Shown here piece by piece: positions 42,441-51,428 of a DNA stretch of 64,000 bases; the first letter of the stretch is position 1; every line of letters begins with the position of its first letter. Origin of the DNA: Terriglobia bacterium. GTDB taxonomy: Bacteria > Acidobacteriota > Terriglobia > Terriglobales > Acidobacteriaceae. The notes below the pieces were generated by a model, which saw nothing but the letters and a program-made list of their open reading frames with translations, was not told the origin of the DNA and did not search any database. Where the stretch lies: the NCBI GenBank assembly GCA_020073565.1, contig JAIQEY010000008.1:62001-126000 (forward strand). The letters run 5' to 3'. Both the position numbers and the translations under genes were made by a program.

Positions 42441-42502
42441 AGGCCCTACCCTTCACGTGTAACTGCAAATCGGAAGGAGAATAGCACAGACGCCGCGCTT
42501 TT

Positions 42503-42557
42503 TTGACTGTTTCATTTGCCGGAGGGTAAGGCCTGTTAAACCCGAACAAACAGTCAA
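42503..42557. repeat. Inverted repeat upstream of the MoxR operon
   Basis: TTGACTGTTT (42503-42512) and AAACAGTCAA (42548-42557) are perfect inverted arms 35 bases apart, between the RHS gene end and the first gene of the MoxR operon. The T-run lies on the outer side of the stem, so a normal terminator is unlikely. Possible operator or repeat. Confidence 0.5.
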
Positions 42558-42566
42558 GGCCCTTGT

Positions 42567-43310
42567 TTACCGGCTCCGAACCGGCTCCATGGTGTATTGC
42601 GCTCCGCCACTCATGCTTATCTTCCACGTGAGACCGGCGGAATCGTACACGTCGGTGGCCGCCACTCGGCCGCTGTGGTCGAGCAAGTACTTAAACGTGT
42701 AAGCACGTCCGTCGGGCAAGGCCTGGCGGATTACCCGGTCCCCCGCGTCGTAATCATTGCTAAGTATCACCTCGCCATTCTGCGTCACCTTGGTCATCCG
42801 GTTCTTCGCATCATAGGAGTAATCGGTTACTTGCCCGTCCACATCCTTGACGCGGACTAGGCGGCCACCTGAATCGTAGCTGTAGTCGAAACGGGCGCCG
42901 CCCCGGTCCCGGACCTGCGTAATTCTGCCCTGCTCGTCATATTGAAAGTCCAGTTCGCTACCTCCAGGAGAGTGAGCTCGGATCAAGTTCCCGGCCGCGT
43001 CGCGGGGCAGATTCAACCGATTGCCTTGACGGTCTTCTATGGCGAGCAAAGCGGATTGCTCGGGACGCTGCAGATGTCCGCCGTCGGGAAAGTAATAAGT
43101 TCTCCCACCCCGCTCGGCAAGCTTCCACCCTGGCCAGTTCCACGAAACTTTTGAGCCGGAAAACTCGCTGCTTCCAGAATCTGATTCTGAGTAAGTGGCG
43201 TCCCAGTAACCAAACCCCCAGTTGGAGCGTTTGAAATGGACGCGACCGCCATCGGCCATAATTACGTCCATCCAGGCGAACGGCCAACGATTGCCCACGG
43301 GAAAAAACAT
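42567..43310 (-). CDS. RHS/YD-repeat part of a frameshifted YcxB-RHS gene
   Basis: A 247-residue frame with tandem YD repeats: LDFQYDEQGRITQVRDRGGA, FDYSYDSGGRLVRVKDVDGQ, TDYSYDAKNRMTKVTQNGE, followed by a short tail. It continues the upstream gene: removing one base from the A6 run at 43302-43307 joins the upstream frame THNLNVF to PVGNRWPFAWMDV without a gap. It is therefore the C-terminal third of one ancestral protein, not an independent gene. RHS repeats form closed shells in toxins and surface proteins, but no toxin tip follows the repeats here. See the partner entry at 42958-44850. Confidence 0.7.
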   Translation of the reverse strand: MFFPVGNRWPFAWMDVIMADGGRVHFKRSNWGFGYWDATYSESDSGSSEFSGSKVSWNWPGWKLAERGGRTYYFPDGGHLQRPEQSALLAIEDRQGNRLNLPRDAAGNLIRAHSPGGSELDFQYDEQGRITQVRDRGGARFDYSYDSGGRLVRVKDVDGQVTDYSYDAKNRMTKVTQNGEVILSNDYDAGDRVIRQALPDGRAYTFKYLLDHSGRVAATDVYDSAGLTWKISMSGGAQYTMEPVRSR

Positions 43311-44850
43311 TCAGGTTGTGAGTGCCGCCGATCCCGAAAGCTCGCGACCGTGAGTCTTGTGTGCGCAATACCCGCGTAAACTGCAGAGGAATTTGGTCCG
43401 GAGTGTAGAACTCAGTTCGACGATCCAGAAACAGTCCATAGCGTAGGTCCACCTCCATGATTTCGAGGTTTAACTGCTTGGCTGCACCACTGCAGCCGGT
43501 CAATATTCCGGAATCGGGGCGGGCCTTGTCGGGAGCGTAGTAGTGGCGGATGGTGAAGCACGGATCTCCGTCCTGCAAACGTCGCTCTGCCCGAACCTGG
43601 GCATCAGTTGTCAGGAAATCCTCGCCTATGTCATCGAGATCTTCCACATCGTCGATGGAGTCATAGAGCGCGCTGGAATAGTCATAGCTCGGCTGCAGGC
43701 GGTAGTAGAGTAACCCAATGTCCTTGGTGAGCATTTTCCGCGCGCGTGCTTCCACGATTTTTGGGTTCGCTGGCTCTTTATCAAACACGGGGTCCAGTCG
43801 CGCCGTGGAGACTATGGCAAACCGTTCCTCTTGCCGCCAGCTAAAGGCATAACTCCAGTTCATCTCCGAGATATACATATCTTCATCGGTGACTCCGACC
43901 AGGATTGCATCGGGATCGTTGGCAAATTGCGGATACGCGCGCTTTATGGCTTCGACCAGTTCCTCCGCGATGAGCTGGTCGCGAACCTCGTCCTTGGTCC
44001 ACGCAGGCAACGGAACTGGCGCCAGAACGCGGAGTTCCAAGCCATATTTGTTGCGGTAATAAGAAAGGAGATCGGCCGAGAGAATGCTTTGCGGTTTGCC
44101 CAATGGCACAAGATAAACCGTGCCGCTGCCCTTCAGTTCATTGATGGAAGCCGGCTTTGCGGGCGGAGGGTTTGAAACACTTACGGTGCTGTTCCTGGTT
44201 CGGATCGCCGCCCGCCTGAACGTCGGACCCAGGAAGTTGTGAATCGACCCCGCGAACAACACCAGCACGAAAACAGCCACGACCGCCCATGTCGCCGTTA
44301 GCTTCAGCAGGAGAGCGTCCGGGTTGTCGCGTCGTCCTTTTCCCCTCAATTCGGCACGGAGTCTCTCAGTCCACTGGAGCATGTCGCCCACTGGAAACGC
44401 GCGCTTGGGGAGAATGCACAACTCTCGATCCGGTCCCAGCAGCAGAAAAATATCACCAGTTTCGTAATACCGAAGCAGAACCGACCAAGACAACTCCGAT
44501 GATCCAGGACTGAACTTGATCCCGTCTGGTGTCACTTCTAGCTCAAAGGGCCCGAGCCGTTCAGGGTGTTCTTTGAGCGCGTGCCGGACACGCCGTTGCC
44601 ACCAAAACATCCGACTGATCAGCAGGTACGCAGATGCCAGACACAACCCAATTCCCCAACCCGGATTGTCGACAACGAAAAACGAGAAGGCGCCCGCAAG
44701 GGCTGCCCCAAACGCGATCGGGAGCATCATCCGAAAGAGAAGTCTGCCTCGGGCCAGATGCGCCTTGAAGGCTCGCTGCGCATCGAGATATTCTTTTTCG
44801 ACAAGCCTATACGTCAGGATCACCGTACCCTGGGCAAGAAAGGGACACAC
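42958..44850 (-). CDS. YcxB-like / degenerate archaemetzincin-like protein (N-terminal part of frameshifted RHS gene)
   Basis: A frame of 630 codons, of which about 515 are meaningful. Residues 1-190 are a YcxB-like membrane module: two helices, then ELEVTPDGIKFSPGSSELSW and LCILPKRAFP. A helix follows (AVVAVFVLVLFAGSI), then a domain resembling archaemetzincin (VYLVPLG, DAILVGVTDEDMYI, RARKMLTKDIGLLYYRLQPS, ALYDSIDDVEDLD), where HExxH would be expected but is absent. Next comes the RHS lead-in (FTRVLRTQDSRSRAFGIGGT). The frame breaks at 43302-43307; the last about 115 codons, rich in Arg and Ser, are out-of-frame translation of the RHS part. GTG at 44823 is an alternative start. Confidence 0.7.
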   Translation of the reverse strand: MCPFLAQGTVILTYRLVEKEYLDAQRAFKAHLARGRLLFRMMLPIAFGAALAGAFSFFVVDNPGWGIGLCLASAYLLISRMFWWQRRVRHALKEHPERLGPFELEVTPDGIKFSPGSSELSWSVLLRYYETGDIFLLLGPDRELCILPKRAFPVGDMLQWTERLRAELRGKGRRDNPDALLLKLTATWAVVAVFVLVLFAGSIHNFLGPTFRRAAIRTRNSTVSVSNPPPAKPASINELKGSGTVYLVPLGKPQSILSADLLSYYRNKYGLELRVLAPVPLPAWTKDEVRDQLIAEELVEAIKRAYPQFANDPDAILVGVTDEDMYISEMNWSYAFSWRQEERFAIVSTARLDPVFDKEPANPKIVEARARKMLTKDIGLLYYRLQPSYDYSSALYDSIDDVEDLDDIGEDFLTTDAQVRAERRLQDGDPCFTIRHYYAPDKARPDSGILTGCSGAAKQLNLEIMEVDLRYGLFLDRRTEFYTPDQIPLQFTRVLRTQDSRSRAFGIGGTHNLNVFSRGQSLAVRLDGRNYGRWRSRPFQTLQLGVWLLGRHLLRIRFWKQRVFRLKSFVELARVEACRAGWENLLLSRRRTSAASRAIRFARHRRPSRQSVESAPRRGRELDPSSLSWR

Positions 44851-45080
44851 CGAGAAAAGCTACGTCAGTTTACACCTCACGAACGGTGTGTTGCTCAAGC
44901 ACTTACTTCCTCCTTCTTCTTGCAGGGTTTCTAGAGGAATTCGCGTAGCTGGATGGCACCTCAGGGGTGCGCAAGGCGAACACACATGAACTTTGCTTTG
45001 CTCGATAGGTAAGTGGACGGACCTGTTCCAGTTCGCTTTGAAGATGCAAAAGTCGTGTTTACGGACTCAGATGTTCATGC

Positions 45081-46100
45081 CTAAGGTCGATCAAAGAAGC
45101 TCAACACCTCGTATTGAAGGCGGCGGTGGCCTTTTTCCAGGATCATCATGTGCCCTCCATCAGGAAGTAGAACGTATCGCTTGTCGTGCGTGTTGAGCTG
45201 CGAGTAGAAGGGCAAGAGATCCTCCTCTTTCGCCGCGAAGTCCTTTTCTCCGTGAATGATCATGGTAGGCACGGTAATGCGGGCCGGGTCGAGGATGGGC
45301 AACTTCGCCCACTCCGCGAAAACGTTCGGGCGCTGCGTATCCATTTGTAGCCCCACCTTTACACTTTCTTGAACGACGTCTTCTTCAAACTGGCCTTCTA
45401 CAAAATCACTGCGAAAGTCTGCTTCCGTCGTTGGGCGGGAACGCGGAAGAGGCTGTCCACCGTTCTCAATTCTCTTCCTGTTAAGTTCCCGGAAATCCGG
45501 TGTCCCCTTCCAAAAACCTGCATCTAGTACCAGCTTCGCCACTGCGTCCGGATGTTCCATGACAAAAACGCCAACTCTCTGCGTGCCCGCGGAGCAACCC
45601 AGCAGGTTGATCTTCGCCACCCCTCTCAACCTGGTGATGTACTCGACGGCGGCAGCAATGTCGGTGGCGGCAGAATGGGAGTCGATCCAGTCGTTTGCCG
45701 TCTTGTCGGAATGACCGTAGCCGTGAATGTCGATGGCCCAGACGTCATAGTGGTTTTGTGCAAGAAAATCCATCAGGGAATAGTCGCGGATCTGCAGGTC
45801 GTAGAGTGAGCGGCCGGACCGTGTACCTCCATGGACGAGGAGGGCAACCTTGCCTGTGCGAAAGAAGGATTCCTCGTCACCTTCCTTGTGTTTTTCCCAC
45901 AGATAGATGCGCAAGCCGTCTCGCATCACGTAGTGTTCCTTCCCCTGAATCGGAGGTACGCTGGCCCAAGGGTTTTCCGCCGCTTTTGTCTGGCCGCTTG
46001 CAGCCATGCCATACGCAATGGTCAAGAAGAACGCCCATAGCAGCGAATTGACGGCTTGTACCACCTGTTTCATCGTCCTCAGGAAACTATGACGCCTCAT
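45081..46100 (-). CDS. Exported alpha/beta hydrolase
   Basis: A 339-residue protein; start 46100 has AGGAGG upstream and is followed by a signal peptide (LLWAFFLTIAYGMAASGQT). The alpha/beta hydrolase triad is clear: nucleophile Ser170 in LLGCSAGTQ, Asp in IIHGEKDFAAKE, His in LPDGGHMMIL. The oxyanion region is LLVHGGTRSGRS. Substrate unknown; it could be an esterase, lipase or peptidase-like enzyme. It is not clearly part of an operon. Confidence 0.85.
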   Translation of the reverse strand: MRRHSFLRTMKQVVQAVNSLLWAFFLTIAYGMAASGQTKAAENPWASVPPIQGKEHYVMRDGLRIYLWEKHKEGDEESFFRTGKVALLVHGGTRSGRSLYDLQIRDYSLMDFLAQNHYDVWAIDIHGYGHSDKTANDWIDSHSAATDIAAAVEYITRLRGVAKINLLGCSAGTQRVGVFVMEHPDAVAKLVLDAGFWKGTPDFRELNRKRIENGGQPLPRSRPTTEADFRSDFVEGQFEEDVVQESVKVGLQMDTQRPNVFAEWAKLPILDPARITVPTMIIHGEKDFAAKEEDLLPFYSQLNTHDKRYVLLPDGGHMMILEKGHRRLQYEVLSFFDRP

Positions 46101-46176
46101 GGAGCCTCCTTTTTTGTGTCCCATTAATTGCGCTGCAACTCGCTCGAATTCCTGAGACTGGTTGCCGCGATCTAAC

Positions 46177-47442
46177 TCAAAGCGTAGCGGGGCTACTGTT
46201 TCGAGCGTTCGCGGGCTTCCACGCCATCCAATCCAGCATCCAGCGCCAGGTGATCTCTTGGGTGCGATTGACTGGTGGCGGCGGGAGAGGCTGGGTGGAG
46301 AAAACTACTGGTTTGCCGCGATAGGCATCGGCGAGTTGCTTAAACATCGTGCCCTGTTGCTTGACTCGGCCGTTATTGGTGAGCAGGCCCAGGCTGTATT
46401 CCAGCGAGTTGAAGTCGAACTTGCGATCCACGTCGTGGCTGTCCCAATAGCTGAACCAGCTGACGCCTGCATCAATCGCCGCCAGGACTGCCTTCTCCAG
46501 CCATTCTGCCTGTTGCTTCTCAGCGAGCGCTTCGATGCAGGTATTGAACTCCCCAGCCCAGACAGGTTTTCGCGGGTCGCCCGCATACGACCGGATCAGA
46601 GTTGCCATCGCCGCGAGCAACCTGGTGCTGGGCGGGTCCATGGGGCCGCCGTACTTCAGCGCGCCGGACCAGTAGGGATAGCAGTGCATGACCGGCATGG
46701 GCTTCGAGGCCAGGGATTGTGAAGAGAACGTGTTCGACTCGAACCAGGGCAGCTCATCGACTCCGTTGACGTGAATGCCATGGGGATCGACTTCCTGCAT
46801 GAGCGCGAACAGCTTGGTCATCCAGACGTCGCCCGTGGGCGAGTCTGTGCTCCAACAGGTATTGATCTCATTTCCGACGTCGAAGCCGATGATGTTGTCT
46901 TTTGCACTGATCACGTGGGCCAGCTGCCGAATGAATAGCTCCTGTGCTTTCCAGATGATGTCATCGGTGTAGAAGGCGGATCCTGCTTTGTTGAAGGGCG
47001 GCAAAAAGAACCAGCCGCTCAACTGTCCGGTGAACACGGTGACCACAGCATCGAGACGGCGCTCTGCCATGAGCGTGAGTAGTTGATCCAGGCGTTCCAG
47101 ATGAAGCGGGCTTACCCACTTCGGGTTGGGTTGAAAGTAGGGCCAGATCAGGAGAATGCGTAAATGGTCCGCTCCCAACGCGGCGATCGCGTCCAGATCG
47201 CGCTTGATGGGGTCGGCATCCCATTCATTCCAGCAAAACCACCAATTTTTCGAAGGGGTATAGTTCACGCCGAAGCGGTGGCGGTCGAGTTCACGCCTTT
47301 GGGGTGGAACCGCGTAATCAGGCGCGAATCTGGGTGCGGTCAGGCTTATCACACGTTCTGCCAAGGCGGAGGGTCTAGCAGCCAGTGAGCCTGCCAATGC
47401 TGCCGATCGGAGCGAACTGGATAGGAAGTGGCGTCTATTCAT
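46177..47442 (-). CDS. Tat-exported glycoside hydrolase, clan GH-A (GH5-like)
   Basis: A 421-residue protein with a twin-arginine signal (NRRHFLSSSLRSAALAGS). The barrel begins RFGVNYTPSKNWWFCWNEWD and carries the clan GH-A pair: acid/base Glu192 in FDVGNEINTCW and nucleophile Glu298 in PVWAGEFNTC. WFSYWDSHDVDRKF near the end lines the active site. Members of GH5 and related families cleave beta-mannans or beta-glucans; the exact family cannot be fixed here. The ATG overlaps the stop codon of a response-regulator remnant (ATGAATAG). Confidence 0.85.
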   Translation of the reverse strand: MNRRHFLSSSLRSAALAGSLAARPSALAERVISLTAPRFAPDYAVPPQRRELDRHRFGVNYTPSKNWWFCWNEWDADPIKRDLDAIAALGADHLRILLIWPYFQPNPKWVSPLHLERLDQLLTLMAERRLDAVVTVFTGQLSGWFFLPPFNKAGSAFYTDDIIWKAQELFIRQLAHVISAKDNIIGFDVGNEINTCWSTDSPTGDVWMTKLFALMQEVDPHGIHVNGVDELPWFESNTFSSQSLASKPMPVMHCYPYWSGALKYGGPMDPPSTRLLAAMATLIRSYAGDPRKPVWAGEFNTCIEALAEKQQAEWLEKAVLAAIDAGVSWFSYWDSHDVDRKFDFNSLEYSLGLLTNNGRVKQQGTMFKQLADAYRGKPVVFSTQPLPPPPVNRTQEITWRWMLDWMAWKPANARNSSPATL

Positions 47443-47551
47443 AGATGCCTCGACCCCGTTGGGCCACGAAGAAGTATCCCACGCCGCGAACCGTCTGGAG
47501 TTGTTTGGACAGCCACGGATGGTCTGCGATGTAGCGCCGCAACCTCAAGCC
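47435..47551 (-). pseudogene. Remnant of an OmpR-family response regulator (C-terminal winged-helix tip)
   Basis: The minus strand reads LRLRRYIADHPWLSKQLQTV then RGVGYFFVAQRG and a stop. It aligns closely with the end of the intact regulator at 49742 (RLRRYIEDDPSQPKHLQTVRG). Upstream of LRLRRY the similarity ends, and no receiver domain or start is found. The stop codon overlaps the glycoside hydrolase start. Most likely the tail of a regulator gene left by a deletion, or a partial duplication. Confidence 0.7.
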
Positions 47552-47750
47552 GGAAGAAACGAGGCGGGGCGACGTCGGGTCAAAGCGACGCTTTCTGAGT
47601 CAGCGGGAGGGTGTGACGCATTCTCCTGCGGGAAGAGCCGCTCAAATGTTTATGACTCGACTGGCAGCCCTTGATAACCTCTCGCGCCATCGTGCGTCTC
47701 ACGTCCAGCCTTGCTGACGATTGCACTCTGTTCGGATCGGGAGACACTGG

Positions 47751-49049
47751 ATGAAGCAGATCGCAGTTTTGATTTTGTGGGCTGCTGTCGCAACTGGCTT
47801 TGCACAAAACACCTTCCACGGAAATAATGCACACACCGGAGTCTACGAATCGCCTGGACCAAAACAACTAGGGGGCGTGAAGTGGACTTTCAAGGCTGGA
47901 GGCCCGATCGTCACCTCGCCCGCTATCGTCAACGGCATCGTCTATATCGGCGCTCTGGATGGGCACCTATACGCGATCGATCAGGACACAGGCAAGGAGA
48001 AGTGGAACTTCAAGTCGCGGATGCCGATTGCCTCCTCGCCGGCTGTGGTGGGCGACACACTCTACTTTGTCTCTTCGGCGGGCTCGCTGGCAGCGCTCGA
48101 CATCAAAACCGGGCAACCGAAGTGGGTCTATGCGATTGAGTACGAACGGAAGTTTGAAGCCAGGAATCTGCACGGTTATCCCTCGGCCGCGCAGACCATT
48201 CCCGACGCATGGGACCTGTTCACTTCCTCGCCTGCGGTCGCGAACGGCAAGGTGTACTTCGGCAGTGGCGACGGCAACGTGTACGCGGTGGACGCGCAGA
48301 CTGGCACGCTGTTGTGGAAGTTTCCGACCAAGGATGTTGTTCATTCTTCGCCAGCGGTGGTGAACAACACGGTCTACATCGGCAGTTGGGACAGCTATCT
48401 CTACGCGATCGACGCCGACAGCGGCCAGGAAAAATGGTCATTCAAGAGCGGCGAGGACAATACGATCCACAACCAGGTGGGCTTTCAGTCCTCGCCGGCG
48501 GTCGTCGATGGCACGGCTTACATCGGATGCCGGGACGCCCACGTTTACGCCATTGATGCCACCACGGGCCGCAAGAAGTGGGACTACCCTACCAGCAAGT
48601 CCTGGGTGATCGGCACTCCTGCGGTGCGCGATGGCATGGTCTATGTGGGGACCTCCGACAGTTCGCGCTTCATGGCACTGGACGCTAAAACCGGACGCCT
48701 GCGCTTCAACTTCAAGGCCGGCTCCTACATGTTCTCTTCGGCTGCGCTGGCTGGTGATCTTGCCTACGTTGGCGATCACAACGGCCGGCTCTACGCCATC
48801 GACGCCAAGTCCGGCAAACTTGCCTGGGAGTTCCGGACGGAAGCGTCGAAAAAAGATTCCATGAAGGTCTTGAATGCCGACGGGACTCTGAACCAGGAAG
48901 CCTTTGCTCCGCTCTTTGGCGACTTCGAAGACATGTATATCGACTTCTATCGATTCGTCTCGATCGGTGCGATTGTGTCGTCGCCCGTCGTGGACAAGGG
49001 GGTTGTGTATTTCGGGAGTATGGACGGCAACCTCTACGCGCTGCAGTGA
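47751..49049 (+). CDS. PQQ-like beta-propeller repeat protein
   Basis: A 432-residue exported protein; the signal peptide ends at TGFAQN. At least seven blades with the motif GxxYAxDxxTGxxxW are visible (GHLYAIDQDTGKEKWNF, GNVYAVDAQTGTLLWKF, SYLYAIDADSGQEKWSF, AHVYAIDATTGRKKWDY, GRLYAIDAKSGKLAWEF). It resembles the BamB/PQQ-dehydrogenase fold, but the PQQ catalytic residues and BamB lipobox are not seen, so it is a propeller of unknown role, probably periplasmic and used for protein contacts. Confidence 0.82.
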   Translation: MKQIAVLILWAAVATGFAQNTFHGNNAHTGVYESPGPKQLGGVKWTFKAGGPIVTSPAIVNGIVYIGALDGHLYAIDQDTGKEKWNFKSRMPIASSPAVVGDTLYFVSSAGSLAALDIKTGQPKWVYAIEYERKFEARNLHGYPSAAQTIPDAWDLFTSSPAVANGKVYFGSGDGNVYAVDAQTGTLLWKFPTKDVVHSSPAVVNNTVYIGSWDSYLYAIDADSGQEKWSFKSGEDNTIHNQVGFQSSPAVVDGTAYIGCRDAHVYAIDATTGRKKWDYPTSKSWVIGTPAVRDGMVYVGTSDSSRFMALDAKTGRLRFNFKAGSYMFSSAALAGDLAYVGDHNGRLYAIDAKSGKLAWEFRTEASKKDSMKVLNADGTLNQEAFAPLFGDFEDMYIDFYRFVSIGAIVSSPVVDKGVVYFGSMDGNLYALQ

Positions 49050-49068
49050 TGCCTATCAACCACGCTCT

Positions 49069-49614
49069 TCACTTCGCAGGAGCAATGGGAATCATCGCAT
49101 GTTCATAGGGCGTGCCAGCCCACATCATATAGGGCTTATTTGGATCGGGGTCCGGAGCCTCGGTGTAGCCCAACGTCTTGCTGGGAGGACCAAAAACCAT
49201 GATGTGCGGGCCCGTGACGATCCAGTGATTGTCCGCCGTTTTGCCGGTGGCGTACGGATCGGTATTGCTTGCGCCCTCGTCCCCGGCCAGCATGTATGAG
49301 ATCCCAACCTTGTTCGGGGGCGGCACGTGCTTCATCAGCGCGTCAATGAACTCCATGCTGTTGCGATCGTTACACATCTTGTCTGTGCCCACGACCATAC
49401 ACGTAAATTCGTTCTCCCCTTTTCGCAGGGTACGCATGCTTCCGTTCGCCTCGACGCGAACGACGGCGGCTCCTTTTGCGATGGCCTCGGGAGCAGCGGA
49501 GAGAGCTTGGGCAAGGTACTCGGAGTCCGACACTTGCTTTGGTTGCGTGGTGGCGGTAGCGGCAATTAAGAATATCGATACCACCATCGCGAAGATTGTC
49601 TTTAACGAAGGCAT
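49069..49614 (-). CDS. Exported hypothetical protein
   Basis: A 181-residue protein with a strong ribosome site (AAGGAGAGG) and a signal peptide (TIFAMVVSIFLIAATATTQP). The mature part has two Cys (FTCMVVGTDKMCNDRN) that may form a disulphide, and a conserved-looking C-terminal block (HIMVFGPPSKTLGYTEAPDP, MMWAGTPYEHAMIPI). Relatives of similar length are known as hypothetical proteins in soil bacteria, but no function is recognised. Convergent with the PQQ propeller gene. Confidence 0.7.
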   Translation of the reverse strand: MPSLKTIFAMVVSIFLIAATATTQPKQVSDSEYLAQALSAAPEAIAKGAAVVRVEANGSMRTLRKGENEFTCMVVGTDKMCNDRNSMEFIDALMKHVPPPNKVGISYMLAGDEGASNTDPYATGKTADNHWIVTGPHIMVFGPPSKTLGYTEAPDPDPNKPYMMWAGTPYEHAMIPIAPAK

Positions 49615-49741
49615 GTCCTCTCCTTGAATTGGGGCCCAATCTCTCGTTTGGCTTCAGACAGACCGACAAGGTACACCCGTCGATGTGTGATGGTCCAGCC
49701 CGGTTCTTGAACGGCAGATTGAAATCAGATTGTTACGCTGC

Positions 49742-50500
49742 CTACTCGGGTTCGGCCACGAAGCGGTAGCCCACACCGCGCACGGTCTGGAGATGCTTGG
49801 GCTGCGACGGATCGTCCTCAATGTAGCGCCGCAACCGCACAATAAAATTATCGATCGCGCGCGTGTCGGTGTCTTCGTGCAATCCCCATACTTCTTCGAG
49901 AATTGATTTGCGCGACACCACGCGCCCTTCGCTGCGGACCAGGTATTGCAACAGCTGCGTCTCCATCAGCGTCAGGTGGATCGTATTGCCCAGGGTACGC
50001 AGTTCCAGTTCCCCGAAATCCAGCGCCTTGCCGGCAAAGCTGAAGGTGCTGAAATCAGAATTCTGCTCTCCGGCGGGCGCTGGGCGGCCCCCGCCATTGA
50101 CGGTTTTGCGCTGCCCCGTTTCCCTCATCCAGGCATTGCGGCGCAGCAAACTTTCCAGGCGGGCGATCAAAATCGCCAGCTCGAACGGCTTCTGCAGATA
50201 ATCGTCCGCGCCCGCCGCGAATCCCTGCAGCACATCCTCCGGACGGCCGCGCGCGGTCAGCATCAGGATCGGCACATAGTTTTTCTTCTCTCGTAACTTC
50301 GTCGCCACATCGAAACCGCTTTTGCCCGGCAGCATCACGTCGAGAACCACTGCATCGTACGCTTCGCGTTTCGCGAGCAGACGATCGAGCGCACCCTCGC
50401 CATCGCCCGCCACGTCCACCACGTGCCCCTCGGCCTGCAGGTTGAAACGTAACCCCTGTGCGAGGTGGGCCTCGTCCTCGACAATCAGCACCCGGCTCAT
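49742..50500 (-). CDS. OmpR-family response regulator
   Basis: A 252-residue regulator. The receiver has acidic residues IVEDE and phospho-acceptor Asp54 (VVLDVMLPGKSG), with KPFELAILIARLE marking the end. A linker of about 30 residues rich in Gly/Pro precedes the winged-helix domain (LTLMETQLLQYLVRSEGRVV, AIDNFIVRLRRYIEDDPSQP). It overlaps the kinase start by four bases, so they are a coupled pair. The C-terminal tip is the source or sister of the remnant at 47435. Targets unknown. Confidence 0.9.
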   Translation of the reverse strand: MSRVLIVEDEAHLAQGLRFNLQAEGHVVDVAGDGEGALDRLLAKREAYDAVVLDVMLPGKSGFDVATKLREKKNYVPILMLTARGRPEDVLQGFAAGADDYLQKPFELAILIARLESLLRRNAWMRETGQRKTVNGGGRPAPAGEQNSDFSTFSFAGKALDFGELELRTLGNTIHLTLMETQLLQYLVRSEGRVVSRKSILEEVWGLHEDTDTRAIDNFIVRLRRYIEDDPSQPKHLQTVRGVGYRFVAEPE

Positions 50501-51402
50501 GCCACGCTCCGCGGCAGTTCCAGCGTTACGGTAGTTCCCTTCCCGGCGCCTTCGCTTTCGGCGAACACACGGCCACCATGCTTGCGCGCAATCGCCCGCA
50601 CGATGAACAACCCCAGCCCGGTACCTTTCACTTGGGAGACCGATCGCTGGGTCACGCGATAGAACCGCCTGAAGATTCGCTTGAGTTCATGCTGCGGAAT
50701 GCCCACCCCGCAATCGCGTACGCGCAGCACAATGCGTTCCGCTTCCGGCGAGTCCAGTTCCACTGAAATGCGGACTCCGTCGGGCGAGTACTTTACGGCA
50801 TTGTCGAGCAGGTTCGAAACCGCTGTGTGCAGCTCCTCCGGATCGCCCATCACCGACACCGGCTCGCCATTATTGAAATGCTCCTGGTATTCCAGACTCT
50901 CCGGCAGGAGGTGATGCCGCGTTCGCGCCAGTTCTACGCACTCGCGCACCAGCCCATTGAACTCGACTGGCAACCGCTGGCCGGTCTTCTTATGTCCCGC
51001 TACGCCCGCCTTCAGCACCTGCTCCACCGTGCCGAGCAGGCGGTCGGTATCGAGCAGCATAAGTTTGTAGAATTCGCGGCGCTGCGCCTCCGGGACTTCG
51101 CGCCGCTCGAGGGTCTGCAGATAAAGCCGGATGGACGTGATGGGCGTCTTCAACTCGTGGGTAACCGCGTTGATGAAGCTGTCATGCTGCTCGTTCCGCC
51201 GGATCTCGGCTACCAGAAAAATTGTGTTGAGGACCAGCCCAGTGATGATTGCGCTAAAGAAAATGATACCCAGGAAGACCTTGACGCCTTCCTGCCAGTT
51301 GAGGATGATCCAGCCACTGCCGACCGCGACGGCCAGCGCGGCCAGACACACACCGAACGTGAGGAAAAAGTAAATCGCCTTGCGCCGGCTAGTGATCCGC
51401 AC
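50497..51402 (-). CDS. Membrane sensor histidine kinase
   Basis: A 301-residue kinase starting at GTG (51402); longer forms would read through the palindromic repeat at 51429-51543. Two membrane helices (IYFFLTFGVCLAALAVAVGS and VFLGIIFFSAIITGLVLNTI) are separated by only about ten residues, so there is almost no periplasmic sensor and the signal is probably sensed in the membrane. The DHp helix has FINAVTHELKTPITSI with His82. The ATPase domain has AVSNLLDNAVKYSP, VRDCGVGIP, IFRRFYR and GTGLGLFIVRAI. Second gene of the pair with the regulator. Confidence 0.88.
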   Translation of the reverse strand: MRITSRRKAIYFFLTFGVCLAALAVAVGSGWIILNWQEGVKVFLGIIFFSAIITGLVLNTIFLVAEIRRNEQHDSFINAVTHELKTPITSIRLYLQTLERREVPEAQRREFYKLMLLDTDRLLGTVEQVLKAGVAGHKKTGQRLPVEFNGLVRECVELARTRHHLLPESLEYQEHFNNGEPVSVMGDPEELHTAVSNLLDNAVKYSPDGVRISVELDSPEAERIVLRVRDCGVGIPQHELKRIFRRFYRVTQRSVSQVKGTGLGLFIVRAIARKHGGRVFAESEGAGKGTTVTLELPRSVA

Positions 51403-51428
51403 ACGGAGATTGTAGCGGGAAATGCTTC

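Noticed and set aside
44851..45080. Short plus-strand frames between the YcxB-RHS gene and the hydrolase.
   Set aside because: They mostly overlap the minus-strand gene and show no ribosome site or domain.
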